From RYN-133 sp963754285 (lineage in GTDB: Bacteria > Actinomycetota > Actinomycetes > Mycobacteriales > Jatrophihabitantaceae): a DNA stretch of 64,000 nt. Position 1 is the stretch's first letter. The number at the start of each line of letters is the position of its first letter. A model generated the notes under the pieces. It was not told the origin of the DNA. It worked only from the letters and a program-made list of their open reading frames with translations, and did no database searches. Shown here piece after piece: positions 1 to 8,810 of the stretch. The stretch is from contig CAVWFN010000006.1 in NCBI GenBank assembly GCA_963754285.1, positions 620,001 through 684,000 on the forward strand. Direction: 5' to 3'. The position numbers and the translations under genes are program-made.

Positions 1-591
1 GCGCAGGTCGCGCAGGTCGCGGACGTGCACGTCCGCGTCCAGTCCGTCGCGCCCGCCGACCCCGACGACGGCCGAGACTCCCGCCGCGCGGGCCGCGGCG
101 ATGCCGGCCGCCGCGTCCTCGAGCACAACGGCATCGGCCGGCCGCACGCCGAGTCGTCCCGCTGCGGCGAGATACCCCTCGGGATCGGGCTTGCCGTGCG
201 CGACGTCGTCAGCGGTGACGAGCACGTCAGGTACCGGAATCCCTGCTGCTCGCAGCCGCGCCTCGGCGAGCTCCCGATGACCGGACGTGACAACAGCCCA
301 GAGTGGGACAGCACCGGCCAACGCCGCGGCGCCGGGAATCTGCGTCACCGACGCGGCGTCCTCGACCTCGTAGCGGTCGATGAGCTGCGCCGCTGCGGCA
401 CGCCTCGGCTCATCGATCAGAGCGGCGACGGTGTCTGCCGAGCGGCGTCCGTGGACGACGGCGGTCACCACATCGGGGTCGAGGCCGAGTTCGCTCGCCC
501 ACCGCGACCAGGCCGTGTGCACGCTCGCGTCCGAATCAACCAGAACACCGTCGCAGTCGAACAGCACAGCTCGGCAGCGCAGCAGGCTCAT
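1..591 (-). CDS. HAD-superfamily phosphatase, cut by window edge
   Basis: Haloacid-dehalogenase-type phosphatase of the phosphoglycolate / beta-phosphoglucomutase group, probably acting on a small phosphorylated sugar or acid in the cytosol. The left window edge removes the C-terminus: 197 residues are present, against about 210-230 for the family. Motif I is FDCDGVLVDSD with Asp12 as expected nucleophile and Asp14 as acid/base; motif II Ser103 in VVTSGH; motif III Lys134 in GKPDPEGY; motif IV Glu158-Asp159 in VLEDAAAG. The ATG at 591 overlaps the stop of the upstream dehydrogenase by 4 nt, so it is the last visible gene of a translationally coupled operon. The substrate cannot be told from sequence; with a hydroxyacid dehydrogenase upstream, phosphoglycolate-like compounds are one guess. 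Confidence 0.9.
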   Translation of the reverse strand, partial: MSLLRCRAVLFDCDGVLVDSDASVHTAWSRWASELGLDPDVVTAVVHGRRSADTVAALIDEPRRAAAAQLIDRYEVEDAASVTQIPGAAALAGAVPLWAVVTSGHRELAEARLRAAGIPVPDVLVTADDVAHGKPDPEGYLAAAGRLGVRPADAVVLEDAAAGIAAARAAGVSAVVGVGGRDGLDADVHVRDLRDLR

Positions 592-1604
592 GTCACCGGC
601 CGGTTCCGGTATCGGCCGACCAGTTCGGGAGTCGCCGCCTGCATGCGGACCGGCGGCAGGCCGCGCGCGATCAACCGCAGGTCGTCGAGCACCATCTGAC
701 CGACGTCCTCGAACGCGGCGGGGATGCCCCCGGCGCGATGCGCTGACAGCACAAGGTTGTCGATCGAACGGGATCGGTGCTCGGGTGGCATCGGTTCCTC
801 GGGCCACACGTCGATCGCGGCGAGCAGTGCGCCGGTCTCGGCACGATCGAGCAGCGCCTCGAAGTCGACCACGGGGGCCCGGCTCACCAGGATGACGCGC
901 GCGCCGGGTGCCAGCAGATCGAGTTCGCCGGGGCCGAGCAGGTGTTCGCTCTCGGTCGTGACGGTCGCGAGCACGAACACGAATTGGCTCGCGCGCAGCA
1001 CGTCCTCGAGCGTGGCCGGCTCGACACCGTGCTGATCGAGTACGGCGTCCGGCAGCCACGGGTCGTGGCAGCGCACGCGGCAGCGGAACGGTTCGAGCAG
1101 CGGACGCAGAGCGCGGCCGAGGTTGCCGAACCCGATCAGCCCGACATCGGCGCCGCGAAGCAGCACGGCATCGGCGTTGCCGTCGGCGACATACCGTTCG
1201 CGACCGGAGCGAAACGCGCGGTCCTCGCGCGAGATCCCGCGTGCGAGGTCGAGAGCCAGTCCGAGCGCGTATTCGGCTACCGCCTGCCCGTACGCCGGCC
1301 CGCAACCGAGCACGTGGATGCCGCGCGCGAAGCACCGTGCGTAGTCGACGTTCGGGTAGAAGTTGCCCTCGACGTTCAGGACGGCACGCAGGTGCGGCGC
1401 GGCGTCGAGACGTTGCGTCGGCAGCTCCGGCTGGCCGACGATCGCGAACGCCCGCGGCAGGTCGGCATCGACCAGGTCGGGACGTCCCTCGATGTCGACG
1501 ATCTCGAACTCGGCCTCGAGCGCCGCTCGGGTCTGGGCGGTGAAGATGCGCTCGGACGGGTGCGGGCCCGGCAGCAGAATGACCACCGGCTTGCGTGTGC
1601 TCAT
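588..1604 (-). CDS. D-isomer-specific 2-hydroxyacid dehydrogenase
   Basis: NAD-dependent 2-hydroxyacid dehydrogenase of 338 residues, the usual family length. The Rossmann dinucleotide loop reads GLIGFGNLGRAL; the catalytic Arg lies in VILVSRAPVVD, the Glu in IDVWPEEP and the His in LSAHRAGG. A start at ATG 1604 fits because it forms a 4-nt ATGA overlap with the stop of the permease gene upstream, and its own stop overlaps the HAD gene start in the same way. It would oxidise or reduce a 2-hydroxyacid / 2-oxoacid pair; the exact acid is unknown. A second, unrelated dehydrogenase of the same superfamily lies divergently at 2911-3858, so the two could handle related substrates. Confidence 0.92.
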   Translation of the reverse strand: MSTRKPVVILLPGPHPSERIFTAQTRAALEAEFEIVDIEGRPDLVDADLPRAFAIVGQPELPTQRLDAAPHLRAVLNVEGNFYPNVDYARCFARGIHVLGCGPAYGQAVAEYALGLALDLARGISREDRAFRSGRERYVADGNADAVLLRGADVGLIGFGNLGRALRPLLEPFRCRVRCHDPWLPDAVLDQHGVEPATLEDVLRASQFVFVLATVTTESEHLLGPGELDLLAPGARVILVSRAPVVDFEALLDRAETGALLAAIDVWPEEPMPPEHRSRSIDNLVLSAHRAGGIPAAFEDVGQMVLDDLRLIARGLPPVRMQAATPELVGRYRNRPVT

Positions 1605-2350
1605 GCGAAGGCTCTGATCGCCAGCCATACACCCACGATGACACCGAAGCTGACCACGCACGCGCGCAGCACGGGCTCGCTCAGCCGACGCACGAACCGG
1701 CCGCCGATGACACCGCCGACCAACGACAGCGGCGCGATCAGTACCGCGGCCACCCAGTCGACGGGGCCGAACAGGGCGAAAACCACCAATGCCACGGTCG
1801 ACACCAGCAGTTGCAGCACGCCCTTGAGCGCGTTCACCTGCGTCAGCGGCGCGGCCACGGTCAGGCCGAGCAACGCCATGAGGATCACGCCCAGACCGCC
1901 ACCGAAGTAGCCGCCGTACAGCCCGCCGAGCGCGGCGCCTGCAAGCAGGTGCGTGCGCCGGTCTGCCACGTGGCCGCCCAAGGCGGCCTTGATGCGCGGC
2001 TGGAACCCGAGCAAGGCGCTCGCGCCGAGCACCAGAAATGGCACCACGACGTCGAACGCGCTTGCCGGCGTGAGCAACAGCAGGGCGCACCCCGCGGCAG
2101 CGCCGACCGAACTGACAAGAAAGACGGGCCACTGCGAACGTCCCGGCCGGTCCTCGGGGCCGAGCGCGACCACGTTGCCGATGTAACCCGGCCACAACGC
2201 AACCGAGTTGGTGACGTTCGCAGGAACCGTCCCCATCCCCGACGCGACCAGGGCGGGGAACAAGAGCAGCGACCCACCGCCGGCGATCGAGTTCACGAAG
2301 CCGCCCACGAGGCCGGCGCCGCACACCAGGACCAGTTGCCCGGCGTTCAT
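1601..2350 (-). CDS. TauE/SafE-family permease
   Basis: Integral membrane protein of 249 residues with about seven or eight hydrophobic helices, matching the TauE/SafE (DUF81) family, which exports sulfite or sulfur-containing and carboxylic anions. Typical features are the N-terminal GLVGGFVNSIAGGGSLLLFPAL segment (split here as GLVGGFVNSIAGGG and SLLLFPAL), where the Gly-rich reentrant region lies, and the second repeat GGLYGGYFGGGLG. It sits second in a four-gene operon with ATGA overlaps at both ends (2347-2350 and 1601-1604). The neighbours (P-loop kinase, hydroxyacid dehydrogenase, phosphatase) suggest transport of an organic acid rather than sulfite, but this is inference. Confidence 0.88.
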   Translation of the reverse strand: MNAGQLVLVCGAGLVGGFVNSIAGGGSLLLFPALVASGMGTVPANVTNSVALWPGYIGNVVALGPEDRPGRSQWPVFLVSSVGAAAGCALLLLTPASAFDVVVPFLVLGASALLGFQPRIKAALGGHVADRRTHLLAGAALGGLYGGYFGGGLGVILMALLGLTVAAPLTQVNALKGVLQLLVSTVALVVFALFGPVDWVAAVLIAPLSLVGGVIGGRFVRRLSEPVLRACVVSFGVIVGVWLAIRAFA

Positions 2351-2880
2351 CCGTTCGCCGTCACGTACAGCGTCCCTGCGTCCAGCCGCGCGATGATCTC
2401 GTCAGCCGTTCGGACGGGATCTTCGAAATCGGCGATCACGTGCCGCTCGTCGGGCGCGGAGCGCACGAACTCCGCGTGCATGTGTTCGGTCGCGGGAATG
2501 TCGCGAAAGCCGTGCCCGACCCGCGTGCTCACCCGCTGCACGCATACCCGCGCGCTCGGCATCAGGACGACGTAGGCCAGACGATCCAGTTCGGTCGACT
2601 GAAGGAACTTCGGCAGGAACCACGGTCCGACCATGCCGTCGAACACGACGGCGAAACCGCCGCGCGCGTAGTGACCGCAGGCAGCACCCGCGGCACGGGT
2701 GCAGGTCTCGTTCTGTGCCGTGGCCGCCTGCTCCCACGGCGCGATTGCTCCGCGGGCGATGAACCCGAAGAACGCGTCGCCGCTCACGAGCACGCTGGGC
2801 TCGAAGCGTCGTACGAGTTCGTTCGCGATCGTGCTCTTGCCCGCACCCGGAGGCCCGGTGAGCAGGATCAGTTCGGCCAC
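2347..2880 (-). CDS. P-loop kinase-like ATPase
   Basis: A 177-residue AAA/zeta-like P-loop protein. Walker A is LTGPPGAGKSTIANEL close to the N-terminus. Later segments VVFDGMVGPWFLPKF and LMPSARVCVQRV look like the Walker-B/lid part of small-molecule kinases or phosphotransferases. GTG at 2880 is preferred because it puts the Walker A at residues 7-15 as usual and leaves a 30-bp divergent gap to the plus-strand dehydrogenase; longer upstream readings have no family similarity. It is the first gene of the operon running to 1. The substrate is not recognisable. A zeta-toxin role is unlikely: there is no adjacent antitoxin and it is embedded in a metabolic operon. Confidence 0.75.
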   Translation of the reverse strand: MAELILLTGPPGAGKSTIANELVRRFEPSVLVSGDAFFGFIARGAIAPWEQAATAQNETCTRAAGAACGHYARGGFAVVFDGMVGPWFLPKFLQSTELDRLAYVVLMPSARVCVQRVSTRVGHGFRDIPATEHMHAEFVRSAPDERHVIADFEDPVRTADEIIARLDAGTLYVTANG

Positions 2881-2910
2881 CCAGGCACGGTAGCCGGATA
2901 CGCTCGCGAC

Positions 2911-3858
2911 GTGCCTCAGGTGACGGTGTTGGACGACTATCAGGGCGTCGCGCTCGACAGTGCTGACTGGGCGCCGGTGCTGGCCGCTCATACGGTCGAA
3001 GTGCTGAGCGATCACATCGTCGACGAGGACGAGCTCGTGCGCCGACTCGCCGACAGCACCGTGATCGTTGCGATGCGTGAGCGCACGCCGTTTCCCGCGT
3101 CGTTGTTCGCGCGGCTGCCGAAGCTCGAGCTGCTGGTCACCACCGGCATCAAGAACGCCGCCATCGATCTCGACGCTGCCAAAGCGCACGACGTGACTGT
3201 GTGCGGCACCGAGAGCACGGGCAACGCCGTGCCCGAGATCACACTCGGCATGATCATCGCGTTGAGCCGCAACTTCGTCGCCGAAGCGACCGCTGTGCGA
3301 GCCGGCGGCTGGCAGCACACGATCGGCCCCGGGCTCGCCGGGCTCACCCTCGGGATCGTCGGGCTCGGGCGACTCGGCATCCCGGTCGCGAAGCTCGGGC
3401 AGGCCGTCCAGATGCAGGTGAACGCCTGGTCACCCAACCTCACGTCCGAACGCGCCGCCGAGCACGGGGTGCAGGCGGTGAGCAAGGACGAGTTGTTCGC
3501 CGGATCCGACGTGATCTCGATCCACATGCCGCTGTCCGAGCGCAGCCGTGGCCTCGTGGGCGCAGCGGATCTCGCGCGGATGAAGCGCACCGCCTATCTG
3601 GTCAACACCTCGCGAGGGCCGATCGTCGACGAGGCCGCGCTCGTCGCGGCACTGTCGGCCGAACGCATCGCGGGAGCCGCGCTCGACGTGTACGACAAGG
3701 AGCCGTTGCCGGCCGACCACCCGTTGCGGACGTTGCCGAACGTGCTCGCCCTGCCGCACATCGGCTACGTCACTACCGACCAATACCGCACCTGGTACGG
3801 CCAGGTCGTCGAGGACATCGTTGCGTGGAGCGCGGGAGATCCGGTCCGGGTGTTATGA
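2911..3858 (+). CDS. D-2-hydroxyacid dehydrogenase family protein
   Basis: NAD(P)-dependent dehydrogenase of 315 residues related to the phosphoglycerate / hydroxyacid dehydrogenase superfamily. The nucleotide-binding loop is LGIVGLGRLGIPVAK; catalytic-region signatures are LVNTSRGPIVDEAAL (Arg), ALDVYDKEPLPADHP (Glu) and ALPHIGYVT (His). The start at GTG 2911 (PQVTVLDDYQG) matches the family N-terminus; no good ribosome-binding site is visible in the short 30-bp gap to the divergent kinase gene. It differs clearly from the minus-strand dehydrogenase at 588-1604 and is not a recent duplicate. The stop is 24 bp before the MFS gene, so the two may be cotranscribed. Confidence 0.92.
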   Translation: MPQVTVLDDYQGVALDSADWAPVLAAHTVEVLSDHIVDEDELVRRLADSTVIVAMRERTPFPASLFARLPKLELLVTTGIKNAAIDLDAAKAHDVTVCGTESTGNAVPEITLGMIIALSRNFVAEATAVRAGGWQHTIGPGLAGLTLGIVGLGRLGIPVAKLGQAVQMQVNAWSPNLTSERAAEHGVQAVSKDELFAGSDVISIHMPLSERSRGLVGAADLARMKRTAYLVNTSRGPIVDEAALVAALSAERIAGAALDVYDKEPLPADHPLRTLPNVLALPHIGYVTTDQYRTWYGQVVEDIVAWSAGDPVRVL

Positions 3859-3882
3859 CCGATCGGCGGTCGCGCGGGGTAG

Positions 3883-5397
3883 GTGACTGGGGTGAGTGAA
3901 GCCCCGAACCCGGACCGGTGGAAGGCGCTTGCCGTCTGCCTCGTCGGCGGCGCCATGGTGCTGCTGGACGTGTCGATCGTCAACGTGGCCCTGCCGTCGA
4001 TCCAGAAGGGCATAGGCGCGGCCCAGAGCGAGTTGCAGTGGGTGGTCTCCGGCTACGCGCTCACGTTCGGTCTGCTCCTGGTCCCTGCCGGGCGGATCGG
4101 CGACCTGCGCGGGCGGCGCGTGGTCTTCGTCAGTGCGCTCGCCCTGTTCACGCTCGCCAGCGCTGCGTGCGGCTTCGCCCCCAACGGCATCCTGCTGGTG
4201 CTGGCCCGCCTGGTGCAGGGGCTCGCCGGCGGCAGCGTCACTCCGCAGATCAGCGCGACGATCCAGGAGATGTTCTCCGGACGCGAACGCGGCACCGCGT
4301 TCGGCGCGTTCGGGACGATGGTCGGCATCTCGACCGCCGTCGGACCGTTGCTCGGTGGGCTGCTCATCCAGATCTTCGGCGAGACCGAAGGCTGGCGGGC
4401 CGTCTTCTTCGTGAACGTGCCGATCGGGCTGGTCGCGATGCCGTTGGCGTGGCGACTGCTGCCTCGCCACAACGTCGAGAAGCGTAGAGAACGACACGAC
4501 CTCGACCCGGTGGGCGTCGTGCTGCTCGGCCTCGGCGTCGTCGTGCTGTTGATGCCGTTCGTCCAGAGCCGCGAGTGGGGCTCCTGGCGATGGTGGCTGG
4601 TTCCGGTATCGATTCTGCTCTTGGCCGGCTTCGTCGTCTGGGAACGCACCTTCCGCGCGCGAGGGCGTGAGTCGATGGTCGATCTCACGCTCTACCGGCG
4701 AAGGTCGTACACGTCCGGGTCAGCGATGATCACCTTGTATTTTGCGGGATTCACCCCGTTGTTCTTCGTGTTCACGCTCTTCTTGCAGATCGGGCTGCAT
4801 TACACAGCGCTCGAGGCGGGGCTCGCCATCACGCCGTTCGCGATCGGATCGGCAATTGCCGCTGCGATCGGTGGCCGGAAGGTGAGTGATTTCGGCCGGT
4901 CGTTGATCGCGGTGGGGCTCGCGTTGGTGCTGATCGGTTTCATCGCGACGCTCGTGGCCGTGCACCTTGCCCCCGACCACGGGACGGCGTGGGCGACGCT
5001 CGTCCCCCTCGCCATCGCCGGATTCGGCGGCGGGCTCGTGATCTCACCGAACCAGGCGCTCACGTTGGCCGAGGTCCCCGTTAAGGAAGCCGGGACGGCG
5101 TCGGGACTCCTGCAGACCGGGCAGCGGGTCGGATCGGCCATCGGGATCGCCGCGGCGGGATCGGCGTTCTTCGCCGCCGTCGCTAGCTCGGGCGGCGACT
5201 TCGCCACCGGGTTCGAACGCGGCGTCACTGTCGCGCTCGCCTTCGTCGCCGCTGCGTTCGTCCTCGCCATGATCGAGGTCGCCGCCGGACGACGATCGGT
5301 CGAGACGGCGCGACAGTCCGGCGACGAGCACGGCAAGGATCACGGAGACGAGGAGAGCCAGACGCAGCCCGTGCACCACGCCGGAGGCGGCGAATGA
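3883..5397 (+). CDS. DHA2-type MFS drug/proton antiporter
   Basis: Major facilitator transporter of the 14-helix DHA2 type, likely an exporter of drugs or metabolites. It shows the opening D-x-S-I-V-N-V-A-L-P-S-I-Q of helix 1, motif A in GRIGDLRGRRVVF and motif C in MVGISTAVGPLLGG. GTG 3883 is used; an in-frame GTG at 3892 is an alternative. The hydrophobic protein ends near residue 467. The last ~40 residues (GDEHGKDHGDEESQ...) are hydrophilic and lie antisense to the remnant of another MFS gene at 5290-5500, so this tail is probably read-through into foreign sequence, and the original stop may have been lost at the junction near 5290-5310. Confidence 0.9.
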   Translation: MTGVSEAPNPDRWKALAVCLVGGAMVLLDVSIVNVALPSIQKGIGAAQSELQWVVSGYALTFGLLLVPAGRIGDLRGRRVVFVSALALFTLASAACGFAPNGILLVLARLVQGLAGGSVTPQISATIQEMFSGRERGTAFGAFGTMVGISTAVGPLLGGLLIQIFGETEGWRAVFFVNVPIGLVAMPLAWRLLPRHNVEKRRERHDLDPVGVVLLGLGVVVLLMPFVQSREWGSWRWWLVPVSILLLAGFVVWERTFRARGRESMVDLTLYRRRSYTSGSAMITLYFAGFTPLFFVFTLFLQIGLHYTALEAGLAITPFAIGSAIAAAIGGRKVSDFGRSLIAVGLALVLIGFIATLVAVHLAPDHGTAWATLVPLAIAGFGGGLVISPNQALTLAEVPVKEAGTASGLLQTGQRVGSAIGIAAAGSAFFAAVASSGGDFATGFERGVTVALAFVAAAFVLAMIEVAAGRRSVETARQSGDEHGKDHGDEESQTQPVHHAGGGE

Positions 5398-5500
5398 GCC
5401 GAACAGCGCCACGCCGATGACGCCCCCGGCCTGACGCCCTGTGTTGAGCGTGCCGGATGCCACGCCGAAGCCCAGGCTGGTCGCGAGCGGGGCCGAACAG
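5290..5500 (-). pseudogene. MFS transporter remnant (C-terminal piece)
   Basis: Read on the minus strand, this stretch encodes about 65 residues that look like the last two helices of an MFS drug transporter: VASGTLNTGRQAGGVIGVAL, then FGSFAASG, then GLRLALLVSVILAVLVAGL and SRRL. The segment has no N-terminal transporter part and its frame runs without a stop into the antisense of the neighbouring plus-strand MFS gene. It lies just upstream of, and divergent from, the ArsR regulator at 5579, the usual place for a regulated exporter. I infer a deletion that removed most of the exporter and fused its 3' end against the plus-strand gene. Confidence 0.7.
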
Positions 5501-5578
5501 ATTTCGCACTCGTGATCACGACGCAATGACGCGCATTGTTCGACCTGCATCGAAACGTGCAGTGCCTACCGTGGACGC

Positions 5579-6310
5579 ATGACACAACTGCACGGCGACG
5601 CGGACCTGGCCGCTGTGGGCGCTTTGGTCGCGGATCCGGGTCGGTGCCGCATGCTGCTGGCGCTCGGGGACGGACGGGCGCTGCCGGCGAGTCGACTCGC
5701 AGCCGAGGCCGGTGTCAGCGCACCGACCGCGAGCAGTCACCTGCGCAAGCTCACGTCGGCAGGCTTCCTCAGCGTCGAGACGAGCGGACGGCACCGCTAC
5801 TACAGCCTGGCCGGACCGGCGGTCGGGCGCTTGATCGAGGCGCTGGAGCAGCTGGCACCCGCGACGCCCGTGCGGTCGTTGCGTCAGGGAACCCGCGCCA
5901 AGGCACTGCGCGACGCGCGCACGTGCTACGACCACCTCGCCGGGCGCCTGGGGGTCGCGTTGATGTCGAGCCTGGTGACCCGCGGCCATCTCGAAGGTGG
6001 CGACGGGCTGCGGTCCGACGACGACCCGCGAGTCGGGCAGGGCCACGAGGTCGACTACGACCTCACCGAGTCCGGCGCAGCCTTTCTTGCCGACTTCGGC
6101 GTCCGTGCGTCCCACGGGCGGCGTCCGATGATCCGGTATTGCGTCGACTGGACCGAGCAGCGCCATCACCTCGCCGGCGCGCTCGGCCGCGGGTTGCGCG
6201 ACCGACTCGCGGAGCTCGGCTGGATCGAGCGCTCCGAACGCGACCGCGCCGTGCGGGTCACCGACGCGGGTCGGGCGGGTATCGCCGAGACGTTCGACGT
6301 GGCGGTCTAG
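5579..6310 (+). CDS. ArsR-family transcriptional regulator
   Basis: Winged-helix repressor of 243 residues. The N-terminal part carries the ArsR HTH (LAAEAGVSAPTASSHLRKL) followed by the beta-hairpin wing (GFLSVETSGRHRYYSL). The C-terminal half (from about residue 105) is an extra domain with a second winged-helix-like stretch. Such long ArsR proteins often control a divergent MFS exporter. No metal-binding Cys cluster (CVC type) is seen in the helix, so a metal sensor is unlikely. ATG 5579 fits. The stop overlaps the convergent gene at 6307 by 4 nt. Its probable target, the MFS gene once upstream, is reduced to a remnant. Confidence 0.88.
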   Translation: MTQLHGDADLAAVGALVADPGRCRMLLALGDGRALPASRLAAEAGVSAPTASSHLRKLTSAGFLSVETSGRHRYYSLAGPAVGRLIEALEQLAPATPVRSLRQGTRAKALRDARTCYDHLAGRLGVALMSSLVTRGHLEGGDGLRSDDDPRVGQGHEVDYDLTESGAAFLADFGVRASHGRRPMIRYCVDWTEQRHHLAGALGRGLRDRLAELGWIERSERDRAVRVTDAGRAGIAETFDVAV

Positions 6311-6633
6311 CGACCGACCGCCTTCTCGAGCTGCGCCTTGGTCATGGACGAGCGCCCGCTGATGTTCTTGTGCTTGGCCTCTTCGTAGAGCTGCGCCTTG
6401 GTCCGTCCGCCTGCGCCGGAGTGCGAGCGGAGCCCGCCACGCCGGCCCGATGAGATGTCGTCGGTCGACGTGCGGCTGGCCTGGCGTGACTCCCCGGCGC
6501 GTGCCCGCTCCTTGTTGACCGTCCGCGCTGCGATCTCCTCGGCGGTGCTCTCACTGCGACCGCGGTCCTCGAGACCGTCCTTGATGTGCTCGTACTGTCG
6601 TTCGCGCTTCTTGCTCCATGCTTGTTGCGGCAT
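6307..6633 (-). CDS. plasmid-stabilisation-like basic protein
   Basis: A 108-residue, very basic and hydrophilic protein starting MPQQAWSKKRERQYEHIKDG and ending TKAQLEKAVGR. It contains two copies of a T-K-A-Q-L motif (RTKAQLYEEAKHKNISGRSS and MTKAQLEKAVGR), which resemble the SAP/Rho-N-like helix-extended-loop-helix seen in actinobacterial proteins annotated as plasmid stabilisation or Rho termination factor N-domain proteins. The first half matches the KKRERQYEHIKDGL-AE-IAARTVNKERA pattern of that family. Function in nucleic-acid binding is likely but unproven. It is monocistronic, convergent with the ArsR gene and divergent from the TfoX-like gene 63 bp away. Confidence 0.8.
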   Translation of the reverse strand: MPQQAWSKKRERQYEHIKDGLEDRGRSESTAEEIAARTVNKERARAGESRQASRTSTDDISSGRRGGLRSHSGAGGRTKAQLYEEAKHKNISGRSSMTKAQLEKAVGR

Positions 6634-6696
6634 ATTCGCGGCATACCCGGCACCGCCGCGGCACCTAACGTCGTAGGGCCCGGCCATACTGCGCCC

Positions 6697-7029
6697 ATGG
6701 CCTATGACGAGGACGTCGCCGACCGGTTGCGGGCCGAGCTGGGCGCAACGGCCGGGTTGAGCGAGATGAAGATGTTCGGCGGGCTTGCCTTTCTCATCAA
6801 CGGGAACATGGCGGTCGCCGCCAGCGGTCAGGGCGGGCTGTTGTTGCGCTGCGATCCGGCCCAGACCGATCACCTGATCGGCGACGCACACGCCCACCGC
6901 TTCGAGATGCGTGGCCGCGAGATGGACGGCTGGCTGCGGGTCGAGGCCGCGGGCATCACCTCCGACGACGACCTCGCGCGCTGGGTTGCCGTCGGCCGTG
7001 GGTACGCCGAGTCCCTTCCCCCGAAGTAG
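6697..7029 (+). CDS. TfoX N-terminal domain protein
   Basis: A 110-residue protein consisting only of a TfoX_N domain. The diagnostic core is SEMKMFGGLAFLINGNMAVA followed by GGLLLRCDP. In gamma-proteobacteria TfoX regulates competence, but the short actinobacterial single-domain proteins have no established role. ATG 6697 is chosen; longer upstream readings are not family-like. The gene stands alone between the divergent basic-protein gene and the protease gene, and is followed by a 115-bp AT-richer intergenic stretch. Confidence 0.85.
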   Translation: MAYDEDVADRLRAELGATAGLSEMKMFGGLAFLINGNMAVAASGQGGLLLRCDPAQTDHLIGDAHAHRFEMRGREMDGWLRVEAAGITSDDDLARWVAVGRGYAESLPPK

Positions 7030-7144
7030 CACTACCGACGCCCGCTAAATTCGCGTGAAGAAATTTGCATCCAGCGGTTGAGGCGGAGATACAGCAACCG
7101 TAAAGTTGTTGTTAAGTCAGCTTCCTCCCCCGCAAGGACGACCC

Positions 7145-8804
7145 ATGAACAACTCGCGCTTTCCGCGCACGACACGGTGGCAGCTCGCCGCAGTCACCCT
7201 CCTCGCCACGCTTGCCTGGCCGACCGGCGCGGTCGCCGCAGCCGCCCACGGGCATCAGTCGTCGTCGTGGTCCGGCGGCAAGTGGGGCGACCCGACCGCC
7301 GACTCGGTGTCCAAGGACGCCTACGGTGACAACGCCGCGTCGAAGGACCCCGGGTCACTGTTCACCGTCGAAAAGGCGACGAACGTGCGCGCCGTCTGGG
7401 CCAAGAAGGATCGGCAGAATCGGCCCGACACCGGCAAGGGCGTGGCCGTCGCGCTGCTCGACTCCGGCGTGAGCCCCGTCCCTGGCCTCGACGCGCCCGG
7501 AAAGGTCGTCTACGGCCCCGACCTCTCGGTCGAGGGCAACGGGATCCTCGCCGACCAGGACACCTACGGCCACGGCACGTTCATGGCCGGCCTGATCGCC
7601 GGCCGCGGCGCAACGAACCCGTCCACCGACCTGCCCTCGGCGCCGGCCGGGATTCAGCTGGGGGTAGCACCCGACGCGACGCTGTTGTCGCTCAAGCTCG
7701 CCACGGCCGACGGCGGCACGGACGTCACGCAGGTCATCGCCGCGATCGACTGGGTGGTTGAGCACCCCACGCTTCCCAACGGCACGGCGGTCCGCGTCAT
7801 CAACCTGTCCTACGGCACGGCGTCGACCCAGGACTACACCGTCGACCCGCTCGCCGCGGCCGCCGAGAACGCGTGGAACCACGGAATCGTCGTGGTCACC
7901 TCCGGCGGCAACGGCGGCTCAGCGGCGGCAAGTTTGACCGACCCCGCGTACGACCCGTACGTCATCGCCGTCGGCGCCGCCGACAGCAGCGACCGTCTCG
8001 ACGGGTGGGCACATGATCACACGAAGGCGGCGGCGTTCTCCAACGTGTCGACCGGTCGGCACGTTGATCTTGTCGGCTCCGGGAACCTCGCTGGTCTCGC
8101 TGCGCGATCCCGGGTCGACGATCGACCAGAACAACCCGCAGGGTCAGGTCTCCGGCGACCTGACGGGCCGACTGTTCCGAGGCAGCGGCACCAGCCAGGC
8201 GGCTGCGGTCGTGTCCGGCGCGGTGGCCGACCTCCTGCAGGCGTTTCCGACCTTGACGCCGGACCAGGTGAAGTACGCCCTCACGCAGGGCGCCGACCAG
8301 ATCAACAACGCGAGTCCGAACGCGGTCGGCGCCGGGATCCTCGACCTGAACGGCGCTTACAACATCGCCCAGCACCTCGTCGGCACCGACAACACTGCGG
8401 CGCAGTACCGCGCGGCAGCGGTTCAGCACTTCCAGCCCTCGACCGGACTCGGATCAATCGACGCGGCACGCGGTGGTTCGACGCTGCTCGATGCCGACGG
8501 CAACCCGATCACCGGCGAGGTCGACGCCCAGGGCAACCCGTGGGACCCCCAGGCGTGGCGGGCCGCGTCTACCTCGTTGACGGCCTGGAACGGCGGCCAG
8601 TGGATGGGCGTGACCTGGACCGGGGACGGTTGGAGCACGGACGGGTCGCTGACCTCGGCGCGCTGGACCTCGGCCCAGTGGACCTCGTCGCGATGGTCGG
8701 ACGCGGACTGGTCGTCGGCGCGCTGGACCTCGGCGCGCTGGACCTCGCAGAGCTGGACGTCCGCTCGATGGACATCGGCTCGATGGACCGGGTCGGAGTG
8801 GTAA
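7145..8804 (+). pseudogene. S8 subtilisin-like secreted peptidase, +1 frame break, Trp-repeat tail
   Basis: Secreted serine peptidase of the subtilisin (S8) family; about 552 residues if one surplus base is removed. A Sec-type signal peptide is followed by AVAAAAHGH. The triad is Asp106 (AVALLDSGVS), His143 (TYGHGTFMAGL) and Ser350 (FRGSGTSQAA). The frame breaks near 8071: CTT-G-TCG should read as one Leu-Ser step, joining VSTGRHVDL to SAPGTSLVSL. The last ~70 residues are a Trp-rich repeat of the form W-T-S-A-R-W-T-S-A-R. The ATG at 7145 has a good AAGGACG site. Uncorrected, the product would lose the catalytic serine. A GGDEF-EAL gene follows after 6 bp. Sequence error, true pseudogene and programmed shift cannot be separated here. 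Confidence 0.87.
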
Positions 8805-8810
8805 CCGGTC

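Noticed and set aside
2347..2880. Zeta-type toxin
   Set aside because: It has a Walker A but no epsilon antitoxin beside it, and it is coupled to metabolic genes.
8040..8090. Programmed +1 frameshifting in the subtilisin gene
   Set aside because: CTT-G-TCG has no stop codon, rare codon or stimulatory structure that I can see, and similar +1 breaks occur in unrelated genes; sequence error is simpler.
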